From contig CDRNVI010000093.1 of NCBI GenBank assembly GCA_977017575.1, positions 29,571-93,570 of the forward strand: a DNA stretch of 64,000 nucleotides, given 5' to 3'. Each line of letters begins with the position of its first letter. Within the stretch, counting starts at the first letter, position 1. Both the position numbers and the translations under genes were made by a program. Below are positions 1-8,725 of the stretch, piece by piece. The notes beneath the pieces were generated by a model. That model was not told the DNA's origin and made no database searches. It worked only from the letters and a program-made list of their open reading frames with translations. The DNA comes from Paramoeba atlantica (taxonomy: Eukaryota; Discosea).

Positions 1-1858
1 CGATTTCGCTGGTCATAGCTGTATGTGCATAGCTATCAAGTTTTCGATCCTCACGCACTTGCTCCTGCTTGGTTGACATCCTACGAGATATAATTTGAGG
101 AACGAATGGGGCTGTTTCTGGTGAAAGGAGGGAAACGTCGGACTCTAGTGACAAGGGTGAAAAATTTTCCGTCTCTGCACTAATCCAGTTTGCCTTGCTT
201 TTTTCTTCTTCAGTAGGATGGCGATATTGACATCTTTGCGTACCTGCATAGGCACACTTGCCATTTAGCCAATGGACACACACATCATCTGCTACCTGAG
301 CGTATTTACACTTGCTTCCGTATTTGCATGACCCGAATTGTGTGACGCAAGGATGGATGCCCGACGTTATTGAATCGCATAGTGTATTACTAGTGAAATT
401 CTGTTTACAGGACTGCCTCACGATTTGTTGCTCTTGTATCCAGGATAGCAAGGAAGCTTCTGCATCATGAGCAAACGGACAACTTTCGGACAAGGCGAAG
501 CACTTTCCTTTTAGCCATCTTAAACATATATTGTTTGGAACATCACGAAATGTACATGCATCGCCAAATTTGCAGCCGCCACATTGAGTAATACAAGGAT
601 GAGTCTGTTCATCCTGACCGATGGACCCACTTATTTCATCTATTTCTAAATTAGATAGAGTCCCATTTGCAACAATTTGTTCATGCTCGTAAGCAGGGTT
701 GGGATCTGTGTCCTGTCGAATAAAATCATTTGAAATGGCCGCGTAGTCCACATCATCGGTACTTATTGGATTCAGCGATGACTGCTTATCGAGAGTGTGC
801 AAGAATGAGCACTCACCCATCTGTGTACTTCGACATCTTCCGTTCAGCCAGTGTACACAAACCTCACCGCTGACTTCTCGGTATTTGCACTTGTTCCCAA
901 ACTTACATGCTCCGCATTGTACAACACATGGATGCAGCAATGTAGATGCCGTATTTCCTACCGTACGTGTAGATGGGTTATCGGTTTGATTCTGAATCGA
1001 AGTATCTTGATCACCAGACACAGTAGAACAACTTAAATCGTTGGGTACAGTATCTAGTATGCATGCATTTTCCGCCGTGTGTCGATAAGGACATGTTCTT
1101 CCATTTTCACTTCGGCATTTACCATTTAGCCAGAAAACACAAACGTCCCCTGGGATGCCCCTATATTTGCACTTTTCACCAAATTTACACTCGCCACACT
1201 GTACAATGCATGGATGAGGTGCAAGACATTTGGCCGCATCGGGGGTTGAAATAGAAGGTCCCAATCGTGGTGAATTTTCGTCTGACACAATGTACAAGGC
1301 CCCATAAGCATCGCACCTTGTGGTTACAGCTTCTTCGGGGAAAAGTGATAGCAATTCAGTATTGTGCACAGAGTGGAGATTGCGACACAGTGAACCAAAC
1401 GCACAGCCTCCGTGTAAATAGTTCAAGCATATATTTCCTGGCATTGTGGCGTACTTACATGTATCCCCATATTTACAAACTCCATACTGTACGATACATG
1501 GGTGAACTCGTACAGGTTTCTGCGGAATATTTCCAGATGTAGAAACGACATTGGAAGTGAAAATATGTCTTTCAGCCGCATGATCTACATCGATGTGACT
1601 TTGGGCACTGATCAACCTATCCTGGTTCAGTGTATCGCCCTGTTTTTCTGATTCAGTCGTATTCATAAGGTAATCAGTTGCTGCCTCCAAATTGTAATTA
1701 CATCGCCGCAAAGCTGTCTTTGCCTCCTTCAAAGCATATCCGAGCTCGTTAAGTCGCTTTACCAATGTCTCATGCTTGGAGGGCATGTTATTAACACAAG
1801 AAAATAGCTGATAAGAAGGTCCCAAAGGACACATCAAAGAACCAAATATATTGAACAT
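1..1858 (-). CDS. UBA-domain protein with five double CCC/CCCH zinc-finger modules (C-terminus off the window)
   Basis: The frame is open from 1858 to base 1 and runs off the edge (about 619 codons seen). A stop lies directly before the ATG at 1858; a second ATG at 1786 removes 24 residues and may be the real start. Residues about 30-65 resemble a UBA domain (Leu-Gly turn, Asn-Leu-Glu-Ala near its end), which in other proteins binds ubiquitin. Five modules follow at about 119-162, 215-260, 309-354, 420-464 and 502-547. Each starts His-Pro-Cys, has C-x6-C-x5-C, then a CCCH finger of form C-x7-C-x5..7-C-x3-H containing a W/Y-L-x-G core. CCCH fingers usually bind RNA, so a ubiquitin-linked RNA-binding role is plausible. 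I do not know an ortholog. Sure of the gene and its domains, not of its function. Confidence 0.85.
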   Translation of the reverse strand, partial: MFNIFGSLMCPLGPSYQLFSCVNNMPSKHETLVKRLNELGYALKEAKTALRRCNYNLEAATDYLMNTTESEKQGDTLNQDRLISAQSHIDVDHAAERHIFTSNVVSTSGNIPQKPVRVHPCIVQYGVCKYGDTCKYATMPGNICLNYLHGGCAFGSLCRNLHSVHNTELLSLFPEEAVTTRCDAYGALYIVSDENSPRLGPSISTPDAAKCLAPHPCIVQCGECKFGEKCKYRGIPGDVCVFWLNGKCRSENGRTCPYRHTAENACILDTVPNDLSCSTVSGDQDTSIQNQTDNPSTRTVGNTASTLLHPCVVQCGACKFGNKCKYREVSGEVCVHWLNGRCRSTQMGECSFLHTLDKQSSLNPISTDDVDYAAISNDFIRQDTDPNPAYEHEQIVANGTLSNLEIDEISGSIGQDEQTHPCITQCGGCKFGDACTFRDVPNNICLRWLKGKCFALSESCPFAHDAEASLLSWIQEQQIVRQSCKQNFTSNTLCDSITSGIHPCVTQFGSCKYGSKCKYAQVADDVCVHWLNGKCAYAGTQRCQYRHPTEEEKSKANWISAETENFSPLSLESDVSLLSPETAPFVPQIISRRMSTKQEQVREDRKLDSYAHTAMTSEI

Positions 1859-2069
1859 TTACGTGTAAGAGATGAGCACGACGGAAGGTCATGAATCCGT
1901 CTTGTATACAGCGTAGAGAACTACTGTTCCCCCTCCTTAAGAGTGCGCCAATTTCGGACATTGGTCTTTCAAATAGGGGGTTCGATTAAGAAAGTTTTCT
2001 CCATGAACCAAAAAACGAGCCCATAATATTTTTGTTGGCTAATGAACGCTAAAGTTAAATAGGGAGATG

Positions 2070-2199
2070 CCAAAAGTGCAGGTGCGGCGGCTTCCCACAG
2101 GAAAAACGTTATCTCCACCTTTGTATGCGCCTGTACGCTCTCATGCCATAAGGGAGATACCGTTTTTCTTGTGGGAAACTGCGGCACTTGCACTTTTGG
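2070..2199. repeat. Imperfect inverted repeat with about 47-bp arms
   Basis: The left arm (2070-2116) and the reverse complement of the right arm (2152-2199) match at roughly 85-90 percent, with a loop of about 35 bp. Both arms end in ccaaaagtgca. It could fold into a long hairpin or be a foldback-type miniature transposon. I saw no clear target duplication. Confidence 0.75.
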
Positions 2200-2220
2200 T
2201 AATCCGGGCTGCGGTTTAAA

Positions 2221-2369
2221 ATCCAAATAGGCACTTTAATATCCAAATAGGCACTTTAACATCCAAATAGCACTTTAATACCCAAATAGCACTTTAATAT
2301 CCAAATAGGCACTTTAATATCCAAATAGTCACTTTAATACCCAAATAGCACTTTAATATCCAAATAGGT
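2221..2369. repeat. Minisatellite, about 7.5 copies of a 19-20-bp unit
   Basis: Tandem copies of a unit close to atccaaataggcactttaat run without spacers and differ by single bases or a missing g. The array abuts the inverted repeat at 2070-2199 and shares the cactttt/aaatagg words with it, so the array may have grown from that element's end. Confidence 0.9.
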
Positions 2370-3008
2370 TTTTTCACTTCAAAATGACATCATGGAAACT
2401 GTCGCATCCGAATGCTTGAAGCGCCATTCGGAAGAGCTGAAACGTTGGGAAACCACTTGGGAAATTGTTTCTGAATGTAGTTCTATAGAAGGTGATTTTG
2501 AGGCATCGCCGTCCGAAGAAGACGCTCATCAAGTTTACGCGTCTTCGCATATTACGAATCCCTTCCTGCATCTACGAAAGATAGAAAGAAAGGCTTAATG
2601 TCTATTTCAAATGCGGTTCATAAGCAAGACAAATTTTTGAAAAAAATATTTTTCAAAATAAACTCCCAGAAAGGGTAGCCGAAGTCTTGGGGCACATTTT
2701 CCACCCCCGTACTCGGGGACGCCCCCCCTGGAATCAACAGGACGGGACCGCCAAGTTCGGATATTTTCTGAAAAAAAATCGAACTTTGCAAAAAACATGG
2801 CTTAAAGTTTTTTTAATCGTTTCGCCTTTTGTATTTTGAGAGTTTGGGACCTATATACTAGCTTTCTACGCCGTTGTTTTCACAAGATACCCCTTCCAAA
2901 AAACGCCCCAAAAAAGGTGTCCTGGAAAATCCAGGTAAAACTTAACAGGTTTCAACCCTCTAAATAGGGAGGTAGAGCAATGACAATTAAGTAGGTTGCA
3001 TTAATAAT

Positions 3009-4241
3009 CTACAGATTCTGCATCTCTCTGACACGTTTTCGAAATTCTCTTTTTCGATATTTGAGACTTGTTTTTTCATCTTGCGATTGTTGAGACTCAC
3101 ATCGTCTTGATTTCCTTTTGAGTAAGGCAACGTATTCACTCCAAAACCGAGTTTTGCTACAAAGCGGGCAAGGTGCGGCATGCGCTGGAACAAAATAATC
3201 ATACAAATTTTCTTCGTAAACGTTATTGCTATCCTTTTTTACGGGTCGACAAGCTTGAAACCAGTCAGATAGGCACAAAAGATGCGTCGCAAAAGTACAT
3301 GGATGTACACAGGTCAACATGCAATTGAAAGGAACAATCGTCGAGCAAAAATAACAGCAAATGTTATCCTTCATTTCGGATGCCATAAGGCATTGAGAAA
3401 TGCCTTCCGAGGAGATGCAATGTACGTTGGAAGCTTTCTTCTCGTTATTCTGAGCACTGCGATACAAAAATACTTCTTCCTTAGGTGCCTGCGTTAATCC
3501 TTCTATAAGAGAAAAGAAATCTTCTCCATCACTCTCTAATATTTTACGCGAACAATTCAGATCTCGGTTGTTTAACTGTTCTTCCACCACGAAATCTGGT
3601 GTACCTTGCCTGTCATTACTCAATTCATTCTGCACGAACTCTTCTGAATGACTTTCATCATCGCTAAGAAAATCGAAACCAGTGATGTGCGCTCGCAATT
3701 GTTCAAAAGATCCCTGCGCGATTTTGATCAATTTATTGAGTTCTGGCACTGCATAGTAATTACCCCTCTTGATCCGCACTTTATTGGGAGTGGAGCCACG
3801 CATATGCATCAAAGTAGAATCGTACCTCTCCTTTCCGTGGCCAATAAAAAATATCGTCATCGAAAGCTTGTTCCAGGGTGAAAGTTGCAACAATTCGTGC
3901 AGAATGGCGAGTTTAGCTTTATACGCCCAACGTTGCCCCACATTGCCTTTCATCTCTTGACATTTAGCGCGAAGTAGCCCGCAGGAAAGATGAGGATGCT
4001 GCCAATTCCATTCAAACTGAAGTGCAACATGTTTGTTAGGAAATCCAAATATACAGAGTTCCATGCGCCAAGGCCTTCCAACCTTTTGCGTACGAAAAGC
4101 ACCAGCTGTGATCTCCCCATTATGCTGTCGAAGGCGGCGTTCAGGATTAACGGTATACCCAATATACGTCAAAGTTGACTTTGCGGGATCCGCTGAGGTC
4201 AAAAGATAAACTGCGTGGAACTGAGTATCGAATTGTGACAT
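3009..4241 (-). CDS. SLX1: SLX1-type structure-specific endonuclease (GIY-YIG + RING)
   Basis: Catalytic subunit of the SLX1-SLX4 nuclease, which cuts branched DNA such as Holliday junctions and 5' flaps in the nucleus. The N-terminal about 90 residues are a GIY-YIG domain: AVYLLTS, then YIGYT, the catalytic Arg in PERRLRQHN, and the Glu in the FEWNWQHP motif typical of SLX1. A C-terminal Cys/His-rich segment (about residues 290-366) fits the SLX1 RING/PHD-like finger, ending in a CPLCSK pair. About 410 residues is longer than the human protein (275), mainly from a linker and a basic tail. The start at 4241 is preferred because MSQFDTQFHAVYLL leads directly into the domain; an upstream in-frame ATG at 4259 adds six residues. 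No SLX4 candidate is in the window. Confidence 0.88.
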   Translation of the reverse strand: MSQFDTQFHAVYLLTSADPAKSTLTYIGYTVNPERRLRQHNGEITAGAFRTQKVGRPWRMELCIFGFPNKHVALQFEWNWQHPHLSCGLLRAKCQEMKGNVGQRWAYKAKLAILHELLQLSPWNKLSMTIFFIGHGKERYDSTLMHMRGSTPNKVRIKRGNYYAVPELNKLIKIAQGSFEQLRAHITGFDFLSDDESHSEEFVQNELSNDRQGTPDFVVEEQLNNRDLNCSRKILESDGEDFFSLIEGLTQAPKEEVFLYRSAQNNEKKASNVHCISSEGISQCLMASEMKDNICCYFCSTIVPFNCMLTCVHPCTFATHLLCLSDWFQACRPVKKDSNNVYEENLYDYFVPAHAAPCPLCSKTRFWSEYVALLKRKSRRCESQQSQDEKTSLKYRKREFRKRVREMQNL

Positions 4242-4699
4242 GGAAGAATAGAAAAGCACATCGTTCGGTTGGAATCATTGACAGTCTTAAGCGTTCAAGA
4301 AAATTTTAGCTCTCACACTTCTCTTTTTCCAGCATTGGATGAGAATACAAAAAAAGAGCAAGCATTTTATATTCCGAAAACTACTTGAAGTAGTGAATGC
4401 CTTTTTTACGTGACCTTATTGTAGGCAGAAGTAAAGGAAATAAACAAATTTTGTTTCTGTGTTCCATCCAAACCTGTTACCGTAAAAGGGGGTCAAGTAC
4501 ATCAAAAGAGTAGGTAAAAATAGCGAGCCCACTTTGAAAAATCTAAGGTATTAAAAACACAAGATCCCTAAAGTCTCTTCTTATTTTATCGGTCCGATAC
4601 CTTCCTCTCACTTAAATATTGACATAGAAATATTTGTACGGTTGCTGAATGAGATACATGTAGCTACTTGACATGTCAAACCGCCTATCGGACGCGGTT
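4242..4699. other. Intergenic, 458 bp
   Basis: AT-rich spacer between the succinyl-CoA synthetase start side and the SLX1 start. I see no gene, RNA or convincing repeat in it. Confidence 0.5.
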
Positions 4700-5974
4700 T
4701 TACTTGCTACTGATCAATGACATCATCTTTTGTGCAGCCTCGTCCAAATCGGAAGCCGGATGAATGCTCAGACCGCTTTCTCGCAACAAATTCTTTCCTT
4801 CGTCTGAGTTCGTCCCTGACAGTCGAACGACAAGTGGCACCTTACAACTGGATGCATGACACGCTTCAATCACGCCCCGGGCGATAGTGTCACATTTCAT
4901 TATACCGCCAAAAATGTTTACCAGTACGCCGCGCACTTTTCGGTCCTGTTGAATGATAGACAACGCACTTGCAACTTGTTGAGTGGAGGCACTTCCGCCC
5001 ACATCAAGAAAATTAGCTGGGCTTCCGCCATAAAGGGATATGACGTCCATTGTTGCCATCGCCAGTCCAGCACCATTTACCAAGCAGCCGACGTTGCCAT
5101 CTAAGGCCACGTAATTGAGTTTCCATTTTGCTGCTTCGACTTCTCGAGGATCCTTAGCATCCATATCTTCATGTAGCATGACCTCTGCTTGACGAAAATC
5201 TGCATTATCATCAAAATTTATTTTTGCATCAATACACATGAAAGAGCCATCATTAAGCTGTGCGAATGGGTTAATTTCGACCATAAGAGCATCTTTAGAT
5301 TTTGCAAAATCGTACAGTTTTACAAGTTCTTCGGCAGCACCGGGACCCATGCCAAGTGCAAAGGCAAATTCTTTCGTTGCATCAAGCGATATGCCCTTCA
5401 GGATATTTACTGGCATTTTATGAATCTTTTCCGGGGACGAACGCGCAACTTCCTCTATATCCATTCCCCCTTCTGACGATGCAACGAATACAGGCCCACC
5501 GGAGGGCCGATCTAGCAAAATGGCTAAGTAGTACTCTTTCTTAATTTCAGGCAAGCACTCAGCAATATACAGTTTCCGTACTTGCATACCACTCGCTCCC
5601 GTCTGTTTCGTAACGAGTGTTCCGCCTAGCATTTTTGTGGCTACTTCGATTGCGCTCTCTAAGGTAGTACACATATGCACACCTCCCTCAAATCCACTGG
5701 TAAAAGTGCCCTTTCCACGACCCCCGGCAAGGATTTGAGCTTTCACAACCTTCACCTCCGAAGGAATGTCCTTCCACACTTTTGGAATATCGGCAACTGA
5801 TTCACACATAACTCCCTTCTCAACGTTACAGCCTGCCGACCGCAGTAAGTGCTTTGCACTATACTCGTGAACGCTAAAATGGCGGTGATTTTGAGCAAAG
5901 TGTATAGAGCTACCTGAACACAGCCGCCTCATTCTCCCGGTATGGTAAAAAAGTAGGTTCCGCAAAATTAGCAT
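4700..5974 (-). CDS. Succinyl-CoA synthetase beta subunit, mitochondrial
   Basis: Beta subunit of the matrix TCA-cycle enzyme that converts succinyl-CoA and NDP to succinate and NTP. The mature part starts near HFSVHEYSAKHLL (residue about 33) and carries the ATP-grasp signature (KAQILAGGRGKGTF), the VEINPFAQ and CIDAKINFDDNA metal/nucleotide segments, and the CoA-ligase domain with VNGAGLAMATMD, FLDVGGSA and NIFGGIMKCD. The 424-residue length is usual for the family. The first about 30 residues are Arg/Leu/Ser-rich without acidic residues, as in a mitochondrial presequence. Whether it uses ADP or GDP cannot be told from sequence alone. The alpha subunit is not in the window. Confidence 0.95.
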   Translation of the reverse strand: MLILRNLLFYHTGRMRRLCSGSSIHFAQNHRHFSVHEYSAKHLLRSAGCNVEKGVMCESVADIPKVWKDIPSEVKVVKAQILAGGRGKGTFTSGFEGGVHMCTTLESAIEVATKMLGGTLVTKQTGASGMQVRKLYIAECLPEIKKEYYLAILLDRPSGGPVFVASSEGGMDIEEVARSSPEKIHKMPVNILKGISLDATKEFAFALGMGPGAAEELVKLYDFAKSKDALMVEINPFAQLNDGSFMCIDAKINFDDNADFRQAEVMLHEDMDAKDPREVEAAKWKLNYVALDGNVGCLVNGAGLAMATMDVISLYGGSPANFLDVGGSASTQQVASALSIIQQDRKVRGVLVNIFGGIMKCDTIARGVIEACHASSCKVPLVVRLSGTNSDEGKNLLRESGLSIHPASDLDEAAQKMMSLISSK

Positions 5975-6332
5975 TATTAAAATAGAACCTCACACATTAC
6001 TATAAAGTATAATAATAGTATGTACGATATCATCATTTTTGTTCTCGTCCCTTTAGATTTTTATGCGCTAAAGCAGCTCTTCTCGTTTCGGGCGTTTCGT
6101 ATAAATACGGTAAAATAACGAGGTACGAACATACGTGCAGAGGTAGTACCTTCCTCACGAAAATTTCCTGCCTTTTACAATAATTGTACTCATCTTGAGT
6201 CAAGCGGAGTGCCATTTAATGCATATCGACATCGCACCATCCCATAAAAAATTCCAAAACGTAAATACCGAAGTAAACGAGATATACAAGGTACATAAAC
6301 AGAATTATGTTGAAATTATGAAAGATCCATCC
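5975..6332. other. Intergenic, 358 bp, containing one tentative small ORF
   Basis: Spacer between the methyltransferase stop and the succinyl-CoA synthetase start. Apart from the possible small gene at 6033-6215 I see nothing in it. Confidence 0.5.
6033..6215 (-). CDS. Possible small protein, 60 residues, unknown
   Basis: A short frame in the sense of all neighbours. Its composition looks protein-like: a charged N-terminus with a Tyr/Cys pair, a short hydrophobic stretch (VCSYLVILPYLY, residues about 28-39) and a basic C-terminus. It resembles small membrane-associated mitochondrial subunits in general shape, but I recognise no family. It has about 60 bases to the next start on one side and about 120 to the next stop on the other, tight but workable for a polycistron. 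It could be a chance frame. Confidence 0.35.
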   Translation of the reverse strand: MALRLTQDEYNYCKRQEIFVRKVLPLHVCSYLVILPYLYETPETRRAALAHKNLKGREQK

Positions 6333-7760
6333 TCATCGCTCCGGCAGGACAAACGACGATTTCACAAGTTTGTCCTCCCCAAAGGATATCCCATGCGCAA
6401 GATCCCGCTCGTGGTCCTTATCCGCACTGTGGCGCAGCGCGTGCATGAGAATCGCTCCCGCTGAGACGACATTCAGGCTCTCCACCAAACAGTGGTCCAT
6501 GGTAACCGAGACATACTGTGGACGAATCCTCTTCCAGTGACTACACATCGCACGTAGCCCGTGGTGCTCCCCACCCAGAACCACCAGAGCTCCGTAGTTC
6601 TCCAGCGGCTGCGGGGACTCGAACGGTTGCCGTCGCTGTTGGTTGTACCAATAAAGCGAACGAGCAAACTCGGTAATGGGCGTCGTCTCGGCTGCGGGAA
6701 GTGTCACGCAGGGAACCAAGCGCTGTGCAATGGCAACGTCTTCGAGGAGTTCAGCGGCTTTGCGCGGATCCTGGGATGGAATTTCAACAAACACGGCGTG
6801 GGGGTGGTAATGAGCTCCTTCTGCGGCTCGTAGCACTTTTTCATTGAGCAGGGAGACACAATCCATAAGGATTACCGTATGAAAGCCAATGGTTACTGCA
6901 TATTTGAGCAACGCCCCAAGGTTTGATGGTATTTGCATACCATGGAGGGCGAGAATGCGACCAGGAGAAGATATGACCTCACGAGAAAATAAGACGTCTC
7001 TGCGCATGCGTTTGGGTGCAGGAAAGTGAGCCGCGAAACTGTCGTTCAGCTTCGCGTGTAACATGCGGTTGATAAGCGGTAGCGGGGAGTGAATTACGTA
7101 AGTGGGTTGGGAATTCTCGCGGCACCACCTGGGAAGATGAATATCCGACGCTGCGAATAGAGCATGCGGGCGAATTCCGTAGTGGGCCCAAACTTTGTAT
7201 ATTCCCTCTTCACCACCAAAGACGCAGTCCTGAATAGGATGTTCTTCAGTGCATCGTTTCCTCATGGACTCGCGAGTAGCCCTACACGCACGATAGATTG
7301 ACAATGCTAGGCCATTGCGCGATTCAAGGTCAGGAGTCCTTCCCTGCTCATTGGGTCTTTCATCGGAGGTCGCTGTTGGAATATCAGCCGCATTGAGATC
7401 TAGAAATACAGTTTGCTTTGGTATAGTTTTGATGCGCTTCTCATCGTCGATTAATGACGGCGTGGATGACGATGAATTCTGGATACTGGGAACAGAGGCA
7501 TCTTTCGATGTGCGAAGGGATCCCGGTACTTTCGGGTGTCCAGAACTGTATGGTTTCTCAGCGTAGTCGGATTTTACTCCTTTGTATCTCCCTTCATTGC
7601 TTTGATCTGTCGCTTTAGTAGATGTGCTGATGGTCGGGTTCGGTTTCGCTTTCTTTCGCAAGAAACGAAGGCATTGCCAAAAATAAACTCTCTCCGATGG
7701 TTTTGTTTGTGCAATGCTTCGTCCAAGAACTGCTCTTTGAAAACAGTTTGTACAACTCAT
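6333..7760 (-). CDS. SpoU/TrmH-family RNA 2'-O-ribose methyltransferase, probably mitochondrial
   Basis: Transfers a methyl group from SAM to a ribose 2'-OH of RNA, most likely mitochondrial rRNA (MRM1/MRM3-like). The three SPOUT motifs are in the C-terminal half: IPSNLGALLKYA (motif 1), VVLGGEHHGLRA (motif 2) and VESLNVVSAGAILMHA (motif 3), which together form the trefoil knot. Before them, about residues 165-260 fit the substrate-binding region found in this family. The N-terminus (Arg-rich, CFQRAVLGRSIAQTKPSERVYF) suggests import, followed by a long Ser/Lys-rich disordered segment. The 475 residues are longer than bacterial TrmH. The target base cannot be inferred. Confidence 0.85.
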   Translation of the reverse strand: MSCTNCFQRAVLGRSIAQTKPSERVYFWQCLRFLRKKAKPNPTISTSTKATDQSNEGRYKGVKSDYAEKPYSSGHPKVPGSLRTSKDASVPSIQNSSSSTPSLIDDEKRIKTIPKQTVFLDLNAADIPTATSDERPNEQGRTPDLESRNGLALSIYRACRATRESMRKRCTEEHPIQDCVFGGEEGIYKVWAHYGIRPHALFAASDIHLPRWCRENSQPTYVIHSPLPLINRMLHAKLNDSFAAHFPAPKRMRRDVLFSREVISSPGRILALHGMQIPSNLGALLKYAVTIGFHTVILMDCVSLLNEKVLRAAEGAHYHPHAVFVEIPSQDPRKAAELLEDVAIAQRLVPCVTLPAAETTPITEFARSLYWYNQQRRQPFESPQPLENYGALVVLGGEHHGLRAMCSHWKRIRPQYVSVTMDHCLVESLNVVSAGAILMHALRHSADKDHERDLAHGISFGEDKLVKSSFVLPER

Positions 7761-8086
7761 GCCCTACAGCAATGACAACGCGGAGGATAACTAAGAGCGC
7801 ATCAGGGTACTCTGAGTTGGATGTAATATTGATTGTAGTACGCTCTCTCGTTTGTTACTGCAGCACATTTTTGTAATCTAATTTTGAAACAAAGGATATT
7901 TTTTTGAGATTTTCTTATGCAAAGCAATTGTCTTCGCATATAACAATACACTATGATAACATCAATAAGTAAAGTTAATTTGGATGCTTTACTATACTAT
8001 TTCGCTTTATGTTATAGACAGAACTATAAATTCTAAATACGACAGGATTCAATACTTACACTTTCTTTCGTGAAAACATGACTTTC
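7761..8086. other. Intergenic, 326 bp
   Basis: AT-rich spacer downstream of the L26 stop and upstream of the methyltransferase start positions. I see no feature in it. Confidence 0.5.
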
Positions 8087-8497
8087 TTAGTCTATTTCCT
8101 TCATTTTCGTGTCGGACTTAATAACTTCATCCTTACTACGGTGTTGAGCCTTACGCTCCAAAATACGCCTGCGGTCTTTCGTTAGCTTAAGCTTTATTAT
8201 TTCAACATTAGATGCGTTAATTCCAAGAGGCACTGACGTACCGTTCGCTTTTTCCCGATTAAGCTTGTCCACGTGAATAACCCATTTCAAACGATACACT
8301 TGAGTAATCTTCCCTTCTCGTCCTTTGGATTGTCCTCGCTTTACTTTGACCTCGTCATCACGGCGGACAGGCATTGATCGTACTCCATATTTGGCTCGCA
8401 GCTCCTTGGACAATGGGGCACTCATACGAATACGTCGTTCGTGGCTGGGGGCAGTGAAGTGGGCTTTTCTTTGCTTGCGACGGCTTATGGTGACCAT
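8087..8497 (-). CDS. RPL26: 60S ribosomal protein L26 (uL24)
   Basis: Cytosolic large-subunit protein, 136 residues, close to the usual 134-145. The N-terminus is typical of eukaryotic L26 (basic start, then [35 protein letters not shown]), followed by the KOW motif ([23 protein letters not shown]) around residues 45-75, and [18 protein letters not shown]. The C-terminal tail is Lys/Glu-rich. The coding start at 8497 matches the family start. Very sure. Confidence 0.97.
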   Translation of the reverse strand: MVTISRRKQRKAHFTAPSHERRIRMSAPLSKELRAKYGVRSMPVRRDDEVKVKRGQSKGREGKITQVYRLKWVIHVDKLNREKANGTSVPLGINASNVEIIKLKLTKDRRRILERKAQHRSKDEVIKSDTKMKEID

Positions 8498-8725
8498 TGC
8501 TCGTTGAGTATGATATAGCTGGTGTAAAAACTAAAGTGTATCACCTAAAGTAGAACTGTAGCTATAACTGTAGCTATCGACGACTGAGTAGACTTATGAT
8601 TTTTATAGCTGTAAAAAATAATATTGAAGCAATAAAAGTGGTGAAATCGATAACGAACTAGTCCCGAGGATAAATGTTTATAGCGAAAGAGACGCCCACC
8701 CATTAATGCTCGTGAAAACTAAAAG

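Larger units (their letters stand above)
1859..3008. other. 1.15-kb intergenic region of repeats and probable degraded mobile DNA
   Basis: This gap holds a 130-bp inverted repeat (2070-2199), a minisatellite (2221-2369) and a GC-rich patch (2675-2760) that resembles a patch at 30100-30175 in the opposite orientation. Short A/T-rich tracts surround them. A 68-codon + strand frame at 2392-2598 has no recognisable domain. I see no gene here. Confidence 0.6.

Noticed and set aside
2221-2369. Possible CRISPR-like array
   Set aside because: The 19-20-bp units are contiguous without spacers and the genome is eukaryotic; it is a minisatellite.
2392-2598. 68-codon + strand frame beside the minisatellite
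   Set aside because: Wrong strand for the window, no domain, and surrounded by repeats.
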